Assembly (NCBI GenBank): GCA_963776195.1
Contig: CAVZMO010000001.1
Coordinates: 14,538-78,537, forward strand
DNA: 64,000 bases
Direction: 5' to 3'
Origin: CAVZMO01 sp963776195
GTDB taxonomy: Bacteria; Nitrospirota; Thermodesulfovibrionia; Thermodesulfovibrionales; SM23-35
Shown here: one piece after another, positions 44,395 through 53,538 of the stretch
Position numbering within the stretch: the stretch's first letter is position 1
Layout: every line of letters starts with the position of its first letter
Translations under genes and position numbers: made by a program
Notes under the pieces: generated by a model
What the model was told of the DNA's origin: nothing
What the model saw: only the letters and a program-made list of their open reading frames with translations
Database searches by the model: none

Positions 44395-44712
44395 TTAACT
44401 CCTATATATCACTTTCCCGATGTCCTCTACCCAGAGGAGTCGCCTGTGAAACTGCGATTTTTCGAGGGCATTAAACAGTTTGCGATCTGCCGTCACCATC
44501 TTGCATGTTGTTTTTTCTGCAAGAGCGATATAAAGGCTGTCATAAAATGTCCTCTTTGTAAGACAGGCTATACCGAAGGCATCACGCATGAGAGATTTAG
44601 TAGGATTGCGGGATTCTTGCGGCAACTCACTTTATCAGGTTGGCGTTCAGGATTGCAAGGGTGTCGGGAAGATCTATCGAAATCTGATTATCGTAACATT
44701 GTCGACGAGCGT
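44395..44712 (-). pseudogene. VapC-like PIN toxin remnant
   Basis: The intact part (44395-44625) reads GIACLTKRTFYDSLYIALAE and MVTADRKLFNALEK, the C-terminal half of a PIN domain with the acidic DxLYIALAE and TADRK motifs. A preceding frame up to 44712 encodes ISIDLPDTLAILNANLIK, then a break near 44640. The N-terminal catalytic Asp region is missing, cut off by the NifA-like gene end. No VapB is present, so it is non-functional. Confidence 0.65.
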
Positions 44713-44715
44713 CTG

Positions 44716-46236
44716 TTACAAGCCCATCGGTGAGGCTATCCCATATTTTTTCATCTTGTAGCCGATCTGTCTCGGGGTAAGGCCGATCATTCTCGCCGCC
44801 TTTGCCTGGACCCAGCCTGTCTTCTCGAGTGCATCGAGTATGCTCGACTTTTCTATGTCTTCAATCCCGGCCCTTAACGATTCTTTCTGAAGGATTTCTT
44901 CAGGCGGCGGCAATTTCAGATTAATCGGAAGGTCTGCTGGTCTGATGTTGTCACTTGCCGACATTACGACAAGTCTTTCCATGGTATTTTCCAGTTCCCT
45001 GACATTGCCCGGCCAGCTATAATCCACCAGCGTCCTCAATGCATCGGGTGACAGAGATATGTCCTTCTTATTTTCCTTATTGTACCTGCCGAGGAAAAAT
45101 TCGACAAGCAATGGAATATCTTCCTTCCTCTCTCTCAGAGGAGGCATGCATATCGGTACAACATTCAGCCGGTAGAACAGGTCCTCTCTGAACTTGCCTT
45201 TTGAGACGAGTTCCTCAAGATTTCTGCTTGTCGCAGCGATAAGCCTTACATCAACCTTTATCGTCTTCTCCCCTCCGACGCGTTCGAATTCTCTCTCCTG
45301 AAGCACCCGCAGGATCTTCGGCTGGAGATTAATGGGAAGATCGCCTACCTCATCGAGGAGAATAGTCCCGCCGTGGGCGAGTTCAAATCTCCCCTTTCGT
45401 GCCGTTATCGCACCGGTGAATGAGCCTTTTTCATGTCCGAAGAGTTCCGATTCGAGCAATCCCTCGGGTATCGAGGCGCAATTGAATTTCACAAACGGCT
45501 CCTTTGCCCGCGGACACATATAATGAATTGACTTTGCGATCAACTCTTTCCCTGTGCCGCTTTCTCCATAGAGAATGACGGTGGCCTTTGAATCAGCAAC
45601 ACGATACACCGATTCAAAAACCTCCTGCATCTTATCCGATGTACCGATGATGTTCGGAAGGCTGTATCTGCCTTTGAGCTGAAGTTTCAGGTTTTCTCTT
45701 TCCTGTTCGGATTCCTTGAAGTGGTTCCAGAGGATCACATACTGGGCTATTATGGATGCGATTATTTCCAGCACCCTGATATCTTCATCGATCTTTATGG
45801 CCTTATCTTTAAAAATTCTGTCAGCGCTCAGGACGCCTATGGATTCGCCTTTGAACGCAATAGGGACGCAGAGAAATGAAATGCCTGTCTTCTTTATTCG
45901 TGACCCCGTCTTATTCAGAAACAGAGGCTCCACTCCGACATTGGGTATAACCAGAGGAGAACCCTTTTCGATGACCCTCCCGACGATACCTTCGCCTATC
46001 TTGTACTTCCCCCTGTCGATCTGCTCTTTTGTGAGGCCGTGTGCGGCAACGATTCTTAATTGCTTGGAATGCTGGTCGAGGAGATAGACCGAACCCCTCT
46101 CCATTTCAAGGAAGTCAGCGATAACACGCATAGTCCTGGAGAGGTTTTTCTCAAGATCGAAGGAAGAGCTGAGGACCTTGCTTACTTCAAGAAGGGCTGA
46201 GAGGATACGATTTTCTCTTTCAAGTGACTGCATCAT
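44716..46236 (-). CDS. NifA-like sigma54-dependent activator
   Basis: 506 residues. A GAF domain (about 20-175) is followed by an AAA+ domain: Walker A YGESGTGKELIAKSIH, the sigma54-contact loop as GSFTGA rather than GAFTGA, and Walker B GGTILLDEVGDL. The C-terminal HTH GWVQAKAARMIGLTPRQIGY is that of NifA. It starts seven bases after the glutamate synthase operon and probably controls nitrogen-related genes nearby. No nif structural gene is in the window. Confidence 0.9.
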   Translation of the reverse strand: MMQSLERENRILSALLEVSKVLSSSFDLEKNLSRTMRVIADFLEMERGSVYLLDQHSKQLRIVAAHGLTKEQIDRGKYKIGEGIVGRVIEKGSPLVIPNVGVEPLFLNKTGSRIKKTGISFLCVPIAFKGESIGVLSADRIFKDKAIKIDEDIRVLEIIASIIAQYVILWNHFKESEQERENLKLQLKGRYSLPNIIGTSDKMQEVFESVYRVADSKATVILYGESGTGKELIAKSIHYMCPRAKEPFVKFNCASIPEGLLESELFGHEKGSFTGAITARKGRFELAHGGTILLDEVGDLPINLQPKILRVLQEREFERVGGEKTIKVDVRLIAATSRNLEELVSKGKFREDLFYRLNVVPICMPPLRERKEDIPLLVEFFLGRYNKENKKDISLSPDALRTLVDYSWPGNVRELENTMERLVVMSASDNIRPADLPINLKLPPPEEILQKESLRAGIEDIEKSSILDALEKTGWVQAKAARMIGLTPRQIGYKMKKYGIASPMGL

Positions 46237-46242
46237 GAGGGC

Positions 46243-48633
46243 CTAAACGTTTTCTACCATCTCCCATATCCCGCATGGACAGATGCCTGCACAGAATCCG
46301 CAACCGATGCACTTTTCCTCATCAACGACATATTCATATGATCCGCCCTGGTGCTCGACCCTGCTGATTGCGCCCCAATAACATGTGCTTTCGCACATTT
46401 GGCAGTCGCGGCAGGTGGCACAGGACATACACTTATTTGCTTCCTGCTCCGGGGTAAAGTCACCCTTGCATACATCATAATATTCCGTCTTGATACGTTC
46501 ATACGAAATAACCTGCTTGACCTCCGGCCATCTGGGGGCATGCATGAGTTGATAATGGACCGTCTCTGCGGTTGTCCTCCCCTGGCCGATCGCATGGGTT
46601 ACCAGACCTAATCTTGTGGCATCGCCGATGGCGAAAACCTTTACATCCGATGTCTGGCCGATATCGTTCACAGCTATCCAGCCGCGCTCCGTATGGATGG
46701 AAGGAGGCAGGAAATCCAGTATCGGAACGTCTCCCACCGACATGATAACAACATCTGCGTCCAGAGATGTGCCGTCTTTGAAATAAAGTCTTTTCTCAGC
46801 ATTGTCGTATCTCTCCGAGAATTTGGGCCATACGATCCTGGTGCCCTTGGCAACCGCGTTTTCCATCTCTTTCCCGGATGCGGCGGGTTTCTGGATATCC
46901 ACTGCTATGACCGATTGGGCGCCGCAGTTATAGGCCTGAGAGGCGACATCCATCCCGACGTTTCCGGCGCCTATGATGACAGCCTTTTTGTCCTTCAGAT
47001 CAGGCAGGTCTCCGATATTGATACCCCTGAGAAAATCATACGCCGATACTATATGTTCGGAACCGGGGAACGGAAAAATCCTCGGTTTGTGTGCGCCGCA
47101 GGCAACAATCATGACTTCATGGCCCTTATAAATCTCTTCAAATCTCTTCTGATCGATCTTCTCATTGAGATGAACGTGAACGCCTATTTCTCTGAATCTT
47201 GACAACTCTTTTTCGAGCACTTCGCGGGGAAGGCGCTCCCTGGGGATGCAGAGCTCGAGCTTTCCGCCGAGCTTGCCGGTCGCTTCGTAAAGGTCAACGG
47301 TATGGCCCCTTAACCCAAGCTGCCATGCGGCACTCAAGCCCGCGGGACCTCCGCCGACGACGGCTATTGAATGTCCCGTAGGTTCAGCTTTTTTCGGGGC
47401 CGGCAGATCAAGGGCGAGCCTTCCCAGTCTGTCGATGCCGAGAGGTTTGTCGAGCTGGCCCCTCGTACAGCTCTGCATACAGAGGTTCGGACATATCTGT
47501 CCGCATACTGTCGCGGGTAAAGGACTGTATTGCAAAACCAGTTCCAGGGCTTCATGGAGTTTCCCCTGCCGAATCAGCGCCGCCCTTTTGTGCGACGGGA
47601 TATGTGTCGGACAGCTATATGCGCACGGTGGTGAATATTTTTCATTCGCCCAGACGGGTTTGTTCCTTCTGTCTTTCCCTGTCGTTATGTACGGCAATAT
47701 GGTGAGATCATGGTCCATGTAAGGCGCAAATATACCGCCCTGTCCAACTTCTTTCTCCCAGACATCCTTCCTGAAATCCGATGTGGGCATCTTGAACCAT
47801 CGCCTTGCCTTTTTTTCCTGGGGAGTGTACGCAATGAATTTCTTCCATTCATCCTGCGAGCGGGTAAGTTCGTCATAATAAGACACCCTGTCGATGGCTT
47901 CAAGGTATGGCTTCATATTGGTCTTAAGCCATTCCCAGTCCTGGGGGGTCAATTCGAGGAGCTTGACGTCCCGCTCGCTGTAGCTCTGAATCGGACCCCT
48001 GAAATATATTGTTCCGCCTACCATCCCGACACAGGGACGGTATCCCAGAACGTTTTCCGGGTTCCGGGGATTTACGCCGCAGACGACTGCGATTCCGCCC
48101 GCCTTAAACTCTGCAAAAGAGTCGCCGACGTTTCTAAAATACCATGACTGCGGCGGGTCGAACCGCGGGTTGTGCTTCGTCATAGTATCGCAGCGCGCAC
48201 CCCCGCCTCCCTGAACGTAAAGGATTCCCTGTGCTGCGGCATTGAAGGCGCCGTTGGTGACATCGCCTAAGACCGTTATATTGGCGCCGCAGTTAATCCA
48301 GCCCACATCGTCGGAGGCGCTTCCCTTCAAGACGATCCGGGTGCCCGGCATGCCCATGCTTCCGAGCCTCTGGCCCGCCGGCCCTTCAACGGTCAGTTTC
48401 ACGCTTTCGCCCCTCGGCCAGATTCTGCCGCCGATCCCGTGCTGACCGTCTGCTATTATGTGCAATTCCCTTGCATTGTTCCGGATGGCCTGCTGTATCT
48501 GTTCCTCAAAAATCCGGGAAGGCACGCGTTTACCCTTTACAACGCCCTGGAGGATAACGGTCCGGGGACTGGATTCCTTTCCGCTGACTTCCGATTTCTG
48601 CTTACTGGTTACTGTTTTTTTCTTAGCACGCAT
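46243..48633 (-). CDS. Glutamate synthase GXGXG domain fused to GltD-type oxidoreductase and ferredoxin
   Basis: 796 residues in three parts. The N-terminal GXGXG domain (about 20-250) has the turn-rich repeat GMPGTRIVLKGSASDDVGWI. A GltD-like FAD/NAD(P)H oxidoreductase (about 320-700) has CPTHIPSHKRAALIRQGK, HSIAVVGGGPAGLSAAWQLG and AVIIGAGNVGMDVASQA. A C-terminal ferredoxin has CMSCATCRDCQMC and CIGCGFCAGIC. It passes electrons to the FMN/Fe-S subunit encoded just upstream. The gene overlaps it by 11 bases. In most bacteria these parts lie in GltB and GltD; this split is the archaeal-like arrangement. Confidence 0.88.
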   Translation of the reverse strand: MRAKKKTVTSKQKSEVSGKESSPRTVILQGVVKGKRVPSRIFEEQIQQAIRNNARELHIIADGQHGIGGRIWPRGESVKLTVEGPAGQRLGSMGMPGTRIVLKGSASDDVGWINCGANITVLGDVTNGAFNAAAQGILYVQGGGGARCDTMTKHNPRFDPPQSWYFRNVGDSFAEFKAGGIAVVCGVNPRNPENVLGYRPCVGMVGGTIYFRGPIQSYSERDVKLLELTPQDWEWLKTNMKPYLEAIDRVSYYDELTRSQDEWKKFIAYTPQEKKARRWFKMPTSDFRKDVWEKEVGQGGIFAPYMDHDLTILPYITTGKDRRNKPVWANEKYSPPCAYSCPTHIPSHKRAALIRQGKLHEALELVLQYSPLPATVCGQICPNLCMQSCTRGQLDKPLGIDRLGRLALDLPAPKKAEPTGHSIAVVGGGPAGLSAAWQLGLRGHTVDLYEATGKLGGKLELCIPRERLPREVLEKELSRFREIGVHVHLNEKIDQKRFEEIYKGHEVMIVACGAHKPRIFPFPGSEHIVSAYDFLRGINIGDLPDLKDKKAVIIGAGNVGMDVASQAYNCGAQSVIAVDIQKPAASGKEMENAVAKGTRIVWPKFSERYDNAEKRLYFKDGTSLDADVVIMSVGDVPILDFLPPSIHTERGWIAVNDIGQTSDVKVFAIGDATRLGLVTHAIGQGRTTAETVHYQLMHAPRWPEVKQVISYERIKTEYYDVCKGDFTPEQEANKCMSCATCRDCQMCESTCYWGAISRVEHQGGSYEYVVDEEKCIGCGFCAGICPCGIWEMVENV

Positions 48634-50284
48634 AACTTATTTCCAATCTGTCCGCCATTGCTTTGTCGTCAATACTTAATCCGTCGGACATGCCGATGGG
48701 TAGTTCCGTACTTCTGCCCATAGGTGCAAATATCTTCTTTAGCTCCACGTCGGCAGCCTTGAAGACTTCCACGACGCGTTCGGCAACCTTGTCGGAATCG
48801 AGTCTGCGGTACAATTTCGGGTCCTGTGTCGTTATACCCCTCGGGCATTTGCCGGTATTGCAAAGGTTGCAGCGGTTGTATTCGTCGCCGAAACAATGCG
48901 CGGTTGCCTGCATTATATATTTCCCGACAGAGACGGCCGATGCCCCGAGCATGATGAGGGCCGCTGCGTTGGCAGCAAGGTTCCCTTTCTTGCCTACACC
49001 GCCGGCAGCGATAAGGGGAAGCTCATTTTGCTTGCCTTGCTTCACGAGGTCAAGATAGCACTCTCTGAGATTCGACGCTATGGGATGGCCCATTTTATCC
49101 ATAGAAACGTTGTAAGCAGCGCCGGTTCCGCCGTCTTCTCCATCGATAGAAAGCGCCGCCGCATAAGGATTTCGTGCCAGGTTGTTCAGGACGGCACGGG
49201 CCGTCTTTGTTCCGGAGATCTTCGGATAGACGGGCACCCTGAAGCCCCATGCCATCGACATGGACTGGATCATCTTCGCTACCGCCTCTTCGATAGAATA
49301 TTTTGTCTGGTGCGTGGGAGGCGACGCGAGATCGATAAACTGCGGCACGCCGCGGATACTGGCGATGAGTTTCAGTACCTTTTGGGCCATTAAGAGACCG
49401 CCGTCGCCGGGCTTTGCACCCTGGCCATATTTGATTTCTATCGCTGCGGGGTCCTCTACCATATGAGGTATGGCATGAATGATTTCATCCCATCCGAAGT
49501 ATCCCGACGCGATCTGTATAATGATATATTTGAGAAACTTTGATTTTAAGAGCCTTGGCGGAACTCCGCCTTCACCCGTGCACATAACGACCGGAAGACC
49601 TTCCACTTCGTTGAGATATGCGACGCCCATGGCGAGACCTTCCCACATGGGCGGTGAAAGCGCGCCCACCGACATGCTGCCGATCATTATCGGGAAAATC
49701 TCCCGAACGGGCGGGACAAATTTATCGCTTTCCTTATCAACAACAAGTTTACCGCCTACAGACCTCAGAGGGAGTTCATCCGGAGGCAGCATCCTGCCCA
49801 GGAGCGTCCTCACCCGGAACTCGTGTCTTCCCGCATCCAGGGCCGGGTCTGTCAGCATCGAAATCCTTGTGAATTTAAGCCTGTCGAGGGTTGATATCGC
49901 CGGATCGTTTCTCCTGCCGCCCCTCTTGTAGCCCTCTCCGCCTTTGTTTTTGAAATGAAGGAATTTATTGGCGGGATTGTATTCAGGCTCTATCGCTTCA
50001 TTAGGACACACCAGCGTGCATGTTCCGCACCCCGTACAATACCGGTCTATGTCGGTCACCTGCTCCACAACATGGACGATCCTTCTCACCGCAGTCGGTC
50101 TCGGGACAGGTCCCTCGGACTGTACGGCCCTCAGGACTTTAACTGCCGGCTCGATAGCCTTGACGGGGCAGACGGCGGTGCATCTGCCGCACCTTTTGCA
50201 TCTGTCGTCCCTCCAGCGGATTATATAAGGAAATTCCCTCAATGAGAGCTTGTGATTGTGGTCTAATTTTGCAGCTGGTTCCAT
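48623..50284 (-). CDS. Archaeal-type glutamate synthase, FMN-binding subunit with ferredoxin domain
   Basis: 553 residues. The N-terminal ferredoxin motifs are CKRCGRCTAVC and CTGCGTCTLVC. The synthase barrel has MIGSMSVGALSPPMWEGLAM, CTGEGGVPPRLLKS, EIKYGQGAKPGDGGLL, FIDLASPPTHQTKYS and SIDGEDGGTGAAYNVSMDKM. The cluster cysteines CNLCNTGKCPRGITTQDP follow. It makes glutamate from 2-oxoglutarate and ammonia delivered by the amidotransferase subunit. The gene overlaps the next one upstream by 22 bases. Confidence 0.9.
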   Translation of the reverse strand: MEPAAKLDHNHKLSLREFPYIIRWRDDRCKRCGRCTAVCPVKAIEPAVKVLRAVQSEGPVPRPTAVRRIVHVVEQVTDIDRYCTGCGTCTLVCPNEAIEPEYNPANKFLHFKNKGGEGYKRGGRRNDPAISTLDRLKFTRISMLTDPALDAGRHEFRVRTLLGRMLPPDELPLRSVGGKLVVDKESDKFVPPVREIFPIMIGSMSVGALSPPMWEGLAMGVAYLNEVEGLPVVMCTGEGGVPPRLLKSKFLKYIIIQIASGYFGWDEIIHAIPHMVEDPAAIEIKYGQGAKPGDGGLLMAQKVLKLIASIRGVPQFIDLASPPTHQTKYSIEEAVAKMIQSMSMAWGFRVPVYPKISGTKTARAVLNNLARNPYAAALSIDGEDGGTGAAYNVSMDKMGHPIASNLRECYLDLVKQGKQNELPLIAAGGVGKKGNLAANAAALIMLGASAVSVGKYIMQATAHCFGDEYNRCNLCNTGKCPRGITTQDPKLYRRLDSDKVAERVVEVFKAADVELKKIFAPMGRSTELPIGMSDGLSIDDKAMADRLEISYAC

Positions 50285-51372
50285 ACCGCAACCTCCTCAG
50301 CCTGGGGCTTGACAATTACCATATCGTATTTCATCGGAAAGATATCCCCGGATTTGTTTCTTTTCGGAATGACACTGTCAAGTCCGCATTCTTCAGACAT
50401 CAATGCATATTTGCCCTTTACTCCGCCGACAACACCCGGCCGGAGTTTCTTGGCATCATGGACCATGAAACACGTCCCGTCAGGGGTGCACCCGATAACA
50501 ACGTTCGGTCCGTCGATGCATAACGGTCTGAGCGATTGTTTCACAAGCTTTATGGCATCCCTGTCTTCACGTTTCTCGATTTCCGGGGCTTTGAGGGGTG
50601 TAATGACATCTTTGTAATACGTTAACGGAAAACCGAGCTGCCGCACCGTATAATGGAGGATATGCGTAAATACCTCGCTGTCGCTGTTATAGCCGATATA
50701 GCCGGGAACCCCCCTGCTCATGAGGAATTCCCTTATAGGCACAAAGGCCGTATTCTCCCCGTTCGTCATCGAGAAATAGCCCTGAATGAAAAAAGGATGG
50801 CAGGCATACAAGTATATTTCGTAATTCGTGTTCTGTCTTCCCTGGGCAAATATGACTTTTGCTTTTAAGCCGTTTCCGTCCAGTCCGAAAAATTCGCCGA
50901 CCTCAAGCGGGTCGCCGACCTCCTTAAGGGTAAGAACGTCGGGATAAAAAGAGAAAACAAATATCGACTGGTCCGGTTCCCCGATTTTTCTCAAGGAAAG
51001 ACGTACGGTCACAAGAAGGTCTTCCTTTTCCCGTGTCGATTTGTGCTTATAGGAGGCGGGATAGTCGTACACCCTCGCGAAATAATGACCGCGGGGCGGT
51101 ATCCCTTTTACCTGCTTTATCTTCGGCGCCCAGACCTCTTTGAGTCTAAATCCGGCCTTGTCCATGAATTCATCGAGTGTCTTGCCCCCGCTCTTCGAAC
51201 ATATCCCCGAGAGGATCGGATATCCCTTCAGGTTCTCAAAATCTCCGCCGAGGTCTTTCAGCGTGAGGCCGAGTCCGGAGCCGTCGTGGCCTTCCTTCAT
51301 CGTCTCGAGGGCGAGGATATTTTCCATCGGAGAAAAGTATTCATTTGACGTTATCGCAGCCAGTCTACACAT
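50263..51372 (-). CDS. Glutamate synthase amidotransferase subunit (class II)
   Basis: 369 residues. It starts MCRLAAITS with the N-terminal cysteine nucleophile (Cys2) of class II glutamine amidotransferases, then MKEGHDGSGLGLTLKDLGG, VYDYPASYKHKSTREKEDLL and FSMTNGENTAFVPIREFL. It hydrolyses glutamine to supply ammonia to the FMN subunit. It is first in a three-gene operon (amidotransferase, synthase, GXGXG-GltD) that runs into the NifA-like gene. Confidence 0.87.
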   Translation of the reverse strand: MCRLAAITSNEYFSPMENILALETMKEGHDGSGLGLTLKDLGGDFENLKGYPILSGICSKSGGKTLDEFMDKAGFRLKEVWAPKIKQVKGIPPRGHYFARVYDYPASYKHKSTREKEDLLVTVRLSLRKIGEPDQSIFVFSFYPDVLTLKEVGDPLEVGEFFGLDGNGLKAKVIFAQGRQNTNYEIYLYACHPFFIQGYFSMTNGENTAFVPIREFLMSRGVPGYIGYNSDSEVFTHILHYTVRQLGFPLTYYKDVITPLKAPEIEKREDRDAIKLVKQSLRPLCIDGPNVVIGCTPDGTCFMVHDAKKLRPGVVGGVKGKYALMSEECGLDSVIPKRNKSGDIFPMKYDMVIVKPQAEEVAVWNQLQN

Positions 51373-51397
51373 TGCTTTACCTCAATATTCGAAATAA

Positions 51398-51415
51398 ACG
51401 GCAAACGGTTGCCGT
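51398..51415. promoter_or_regulatory. Operator-like palindrome in the gltS/hyf divergent region
   Basis: ACGGCAA-ACGG-TTGCCGT has 7-bp arms. On the minus strand it lies just downstream of a TATAAT box (51416-51421), so it could bind a repressor of the glutamate synthase operon. A perfect 12-bp palindrome GACAATATTGTC sits at 51440-51451. No GG-N10-GC sigma54 signature is obvious. Confidence 0.45.
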
Positions 51416-51544
51416 ATGATTATACGTTAAATTTCAAAAGACAATATTGTCAAGTAAAAAACAATTTTGTAGGGTATTAAAAAAATTTATAGAAATGCTT
51501 TTCTGCTGGGTATGTTACAATTAAAAAATTTTTCCTGAAAAAAT

Positions 51545-53530
51545 ATGGAATTTTATTTCAACATAGGGGTTCTCTTTTTCCTTTCCGGTGCGGTAATTTC
51601 CTTAATACCCTTCCGGAAAGCGAAGAACTATGTCTATATCCTTCCGGCCATTGGTGCGCTGGGCCTCTTGATTTCAGGTTTATATCTTTCCTCCGGCCGA
51701 CAGATAACGATGCCTGCCATGCCGATCTCGTCCGCTCTTGAGTTTGTATTCCGTGGAGACGCCCTTTCGGGGGTTTTTGTGGCGATAGTATCGATTTTGA
51801 CCTTGTCGGTATCGATATATTCTATCGGTTATGCGAAAGACTTCGGCAATAAGGGGCTGATGGGCGTTCTCTATAACCTTTTTGTCTTAAGTATGTATGC
51901 GGTTATTCTTTCGGGCAACATCATTACGTTTCTCATATCATGGGAGACGATGTCCGTTGTTTCCTACTTCCTCGTGACATTCGACAGGGACAAAAAATCG
52001 GTGAAGGCAGGATTGCTATATGCGGTCATGACCCACACAGGGACCGCTTTTATCATCGTGCTCTTTCTCATACTCTACCGGCAGACAGGGCAGATGGACT
52101 TCACAGGAATAAAGGCATCAATGGCACAATTGCCCGACGACATCAAATCAATCGTTTTTATTTTTTCGGTGATAGGATTCGGCACGAAGGCCGGCATTGT
52201 CCCCCTGCACACATGGCTTCCGAATGCCCATCCCGCTGCGCCGTCCAATATATCTGCGCTGATGTCGGGGGTGATGATAAAGACAGGGATCTACGGGTTC
52301 ATGAGGATAAGCATGGACATAATGGGGCAGGGGCCGGACTGGTGGGGGATCACGATTGTCGTAATCGGCGCTGTCTCTTCCATCCTCGGGGTGTTATACG
52401 CCCTTATGGAGCATGACATCAAAAGGCTTCTGGCCTATCACAGCGTCGAAAATATCGGTATTATACTCCTCGGTCTCGGGGGCTCGATGATGTTCAGGAG
52501 TGACGGTCTTTACACCCTGTCCGCTCTGGCGCTTATCGCCGGTCTTTACCACACGGTGAATCACGCCCTCTTTAAATGCCTGCTCTTCCTCGGTGCGGGC
52601 TCCGTAATGCACGCCATACACACAAAGAACATGGAAGACATGGGCGGACTGATCAAGTCCATGCCGTATACCGGGTTTGCCTTTCTTATAGGCTCGGTCT
52701 CGATATGCGCACTGCCTCCGTTCAACGGTTTCGTGAGCGAATGGCTCACCTATCAATCGCTGATACTCGGGTTTCGGTCATCGTCCATCACCGCAAAGAT
52801 TATTTTACCCCTGGGAGGCGCCGCCCTTGCGCTTACGGGCGCACTCGCCGCCGCGTGTTTTGTAAAGGCCTTCGGCATATCTTTCCTCGGGACGCCGCGA
52901 AGCCGACACGCAGAGCATGCGAAAGAGTCATCGCCCTCTATGATAACCGGTATGGCTATCCTTGCCCTTTTGTGCCTTGCGTTTGGAGTAGCCCCGGGCG
53001 CGGTGATAAATATGCTTTCCACCACTGCTTTTCTTCTTACCGGCTCATACAGCGCACTGACGGGCAATTGGTCCATTCATGTCAATGAGACCCTGGCTAC
53101 TCTTTCGCCCGTATCGATACTTATCACGGTGATCGTTATGGCTATTGCTTCGGTCGTCTTTATCGTGAGCGTCGGCGGCAGAAGAAAGACAACGTACGGT
53201 GATTCCTGGGACTGCGGAATGCCCGCGCTGACTCCGAGGATGCAATACACGGCAACTGCATTCACAAAGCCCATAAGGATGATATTCAAGAAGATATATC
53301 TGCCGAGGAGAGAACTCAGGGTTTCTTATGCTGTGAAGCCCTTTTTTGTGAAAGCGATAAAATACAGCGGCGAGATAACGCCGTTCTTTGAAAAATACCT
53401 TTACGATCCTGTAACGACTTTTATCCACAAATTCGCAGGAAAGGTGAGACTGCTGCAATCGGGGAGCCTCCAGCTCTATCTCGGGTACATTCTGGTGACC
53501 CTGATCCTGCTTCTCATTTTCGGGGGTTAA
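51545..53530 (+). CDS. hyfB: Hyf/Ehr-type complex subunit B (NuoL/Mrp-like antiporter)
   Basis: 661-residue integral membrane protein of the proton-pumping antiporter family, with some 16 hydrophobic segments. Motifs are LISWETMSVVSYFLVTFDRD (TM5 Glu), GFGTKAGIVPLHTWLPNAHP, AAPSNISALMSGVMIKTGIY and the channel helix HSVENIGIILLGL. The C-terminal tail GDSWDCGMPALTPRMQYTAT is typical of HyfB. It opens the operon hyfBCEFGI, nine bases before hyfC. Confidence 0.9.
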   Translation: MEFYFNIGVLFFLSGAVISLIPFRKAKNYVYILPAIGALGLLISGLYLSSGRQITMPAMPISSALEFVFRGDALSGVFVAIVSILTLSVSIYSIGYAKDFGNKGLMGVLYNLFVLSMYAVILSGNIITFLISWETMSVVSYFLVTFDRDKKSVKAGLLYAVMTHTGTAFIIVLFLILYRQTGQMDFTGIKASMAQLPDDIKSIVFIFSVIGFGTKAGIVPLHTWLPNAHPAAPSNISALMSGVMIKTGIYGFMRISMDIMGQGPDWWGITIVVIGAVSSILGVLYALMEHDIKRLLAYHSVENIGIILLGLGGSMMFRSDGLYTLSALALIAGLYHTVNHALFKCLLFLGAGSVMHAIHTKNMEDMGGLIKSMPYTGFAFLIGSVSICALPPFNGFVSEWLTYQSLILGFRSSSITAKIILPLGGAALALTGALAAACFVKAFGISFLGTPRSRHAEHAKESSPSMITGMAILALLCLAFGVAPGAVINMLSTTAFLLTGSYSALTGNWSIHVNETLATLSPVSILITVIVMAIASVVFIVSVGGRRKTTYGDSWDCGMPALTPRMQYTATAFTKPIRMIFKKIYLPRRELRVSYAVKPFFVKAIKYSGEITPFFEKYLYDPVTTFIHKFAGKVRLLQSGSLQLYLGYILVTLILLLIFGG

Positions 53531-53538
53531 ATGGTTAA

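Noticed and set aside
44716..51372. Nitrogen fixation cluster
   Set aside because: The activator resembles NifA but no nifHDK or nif accessory gene is present in the window.
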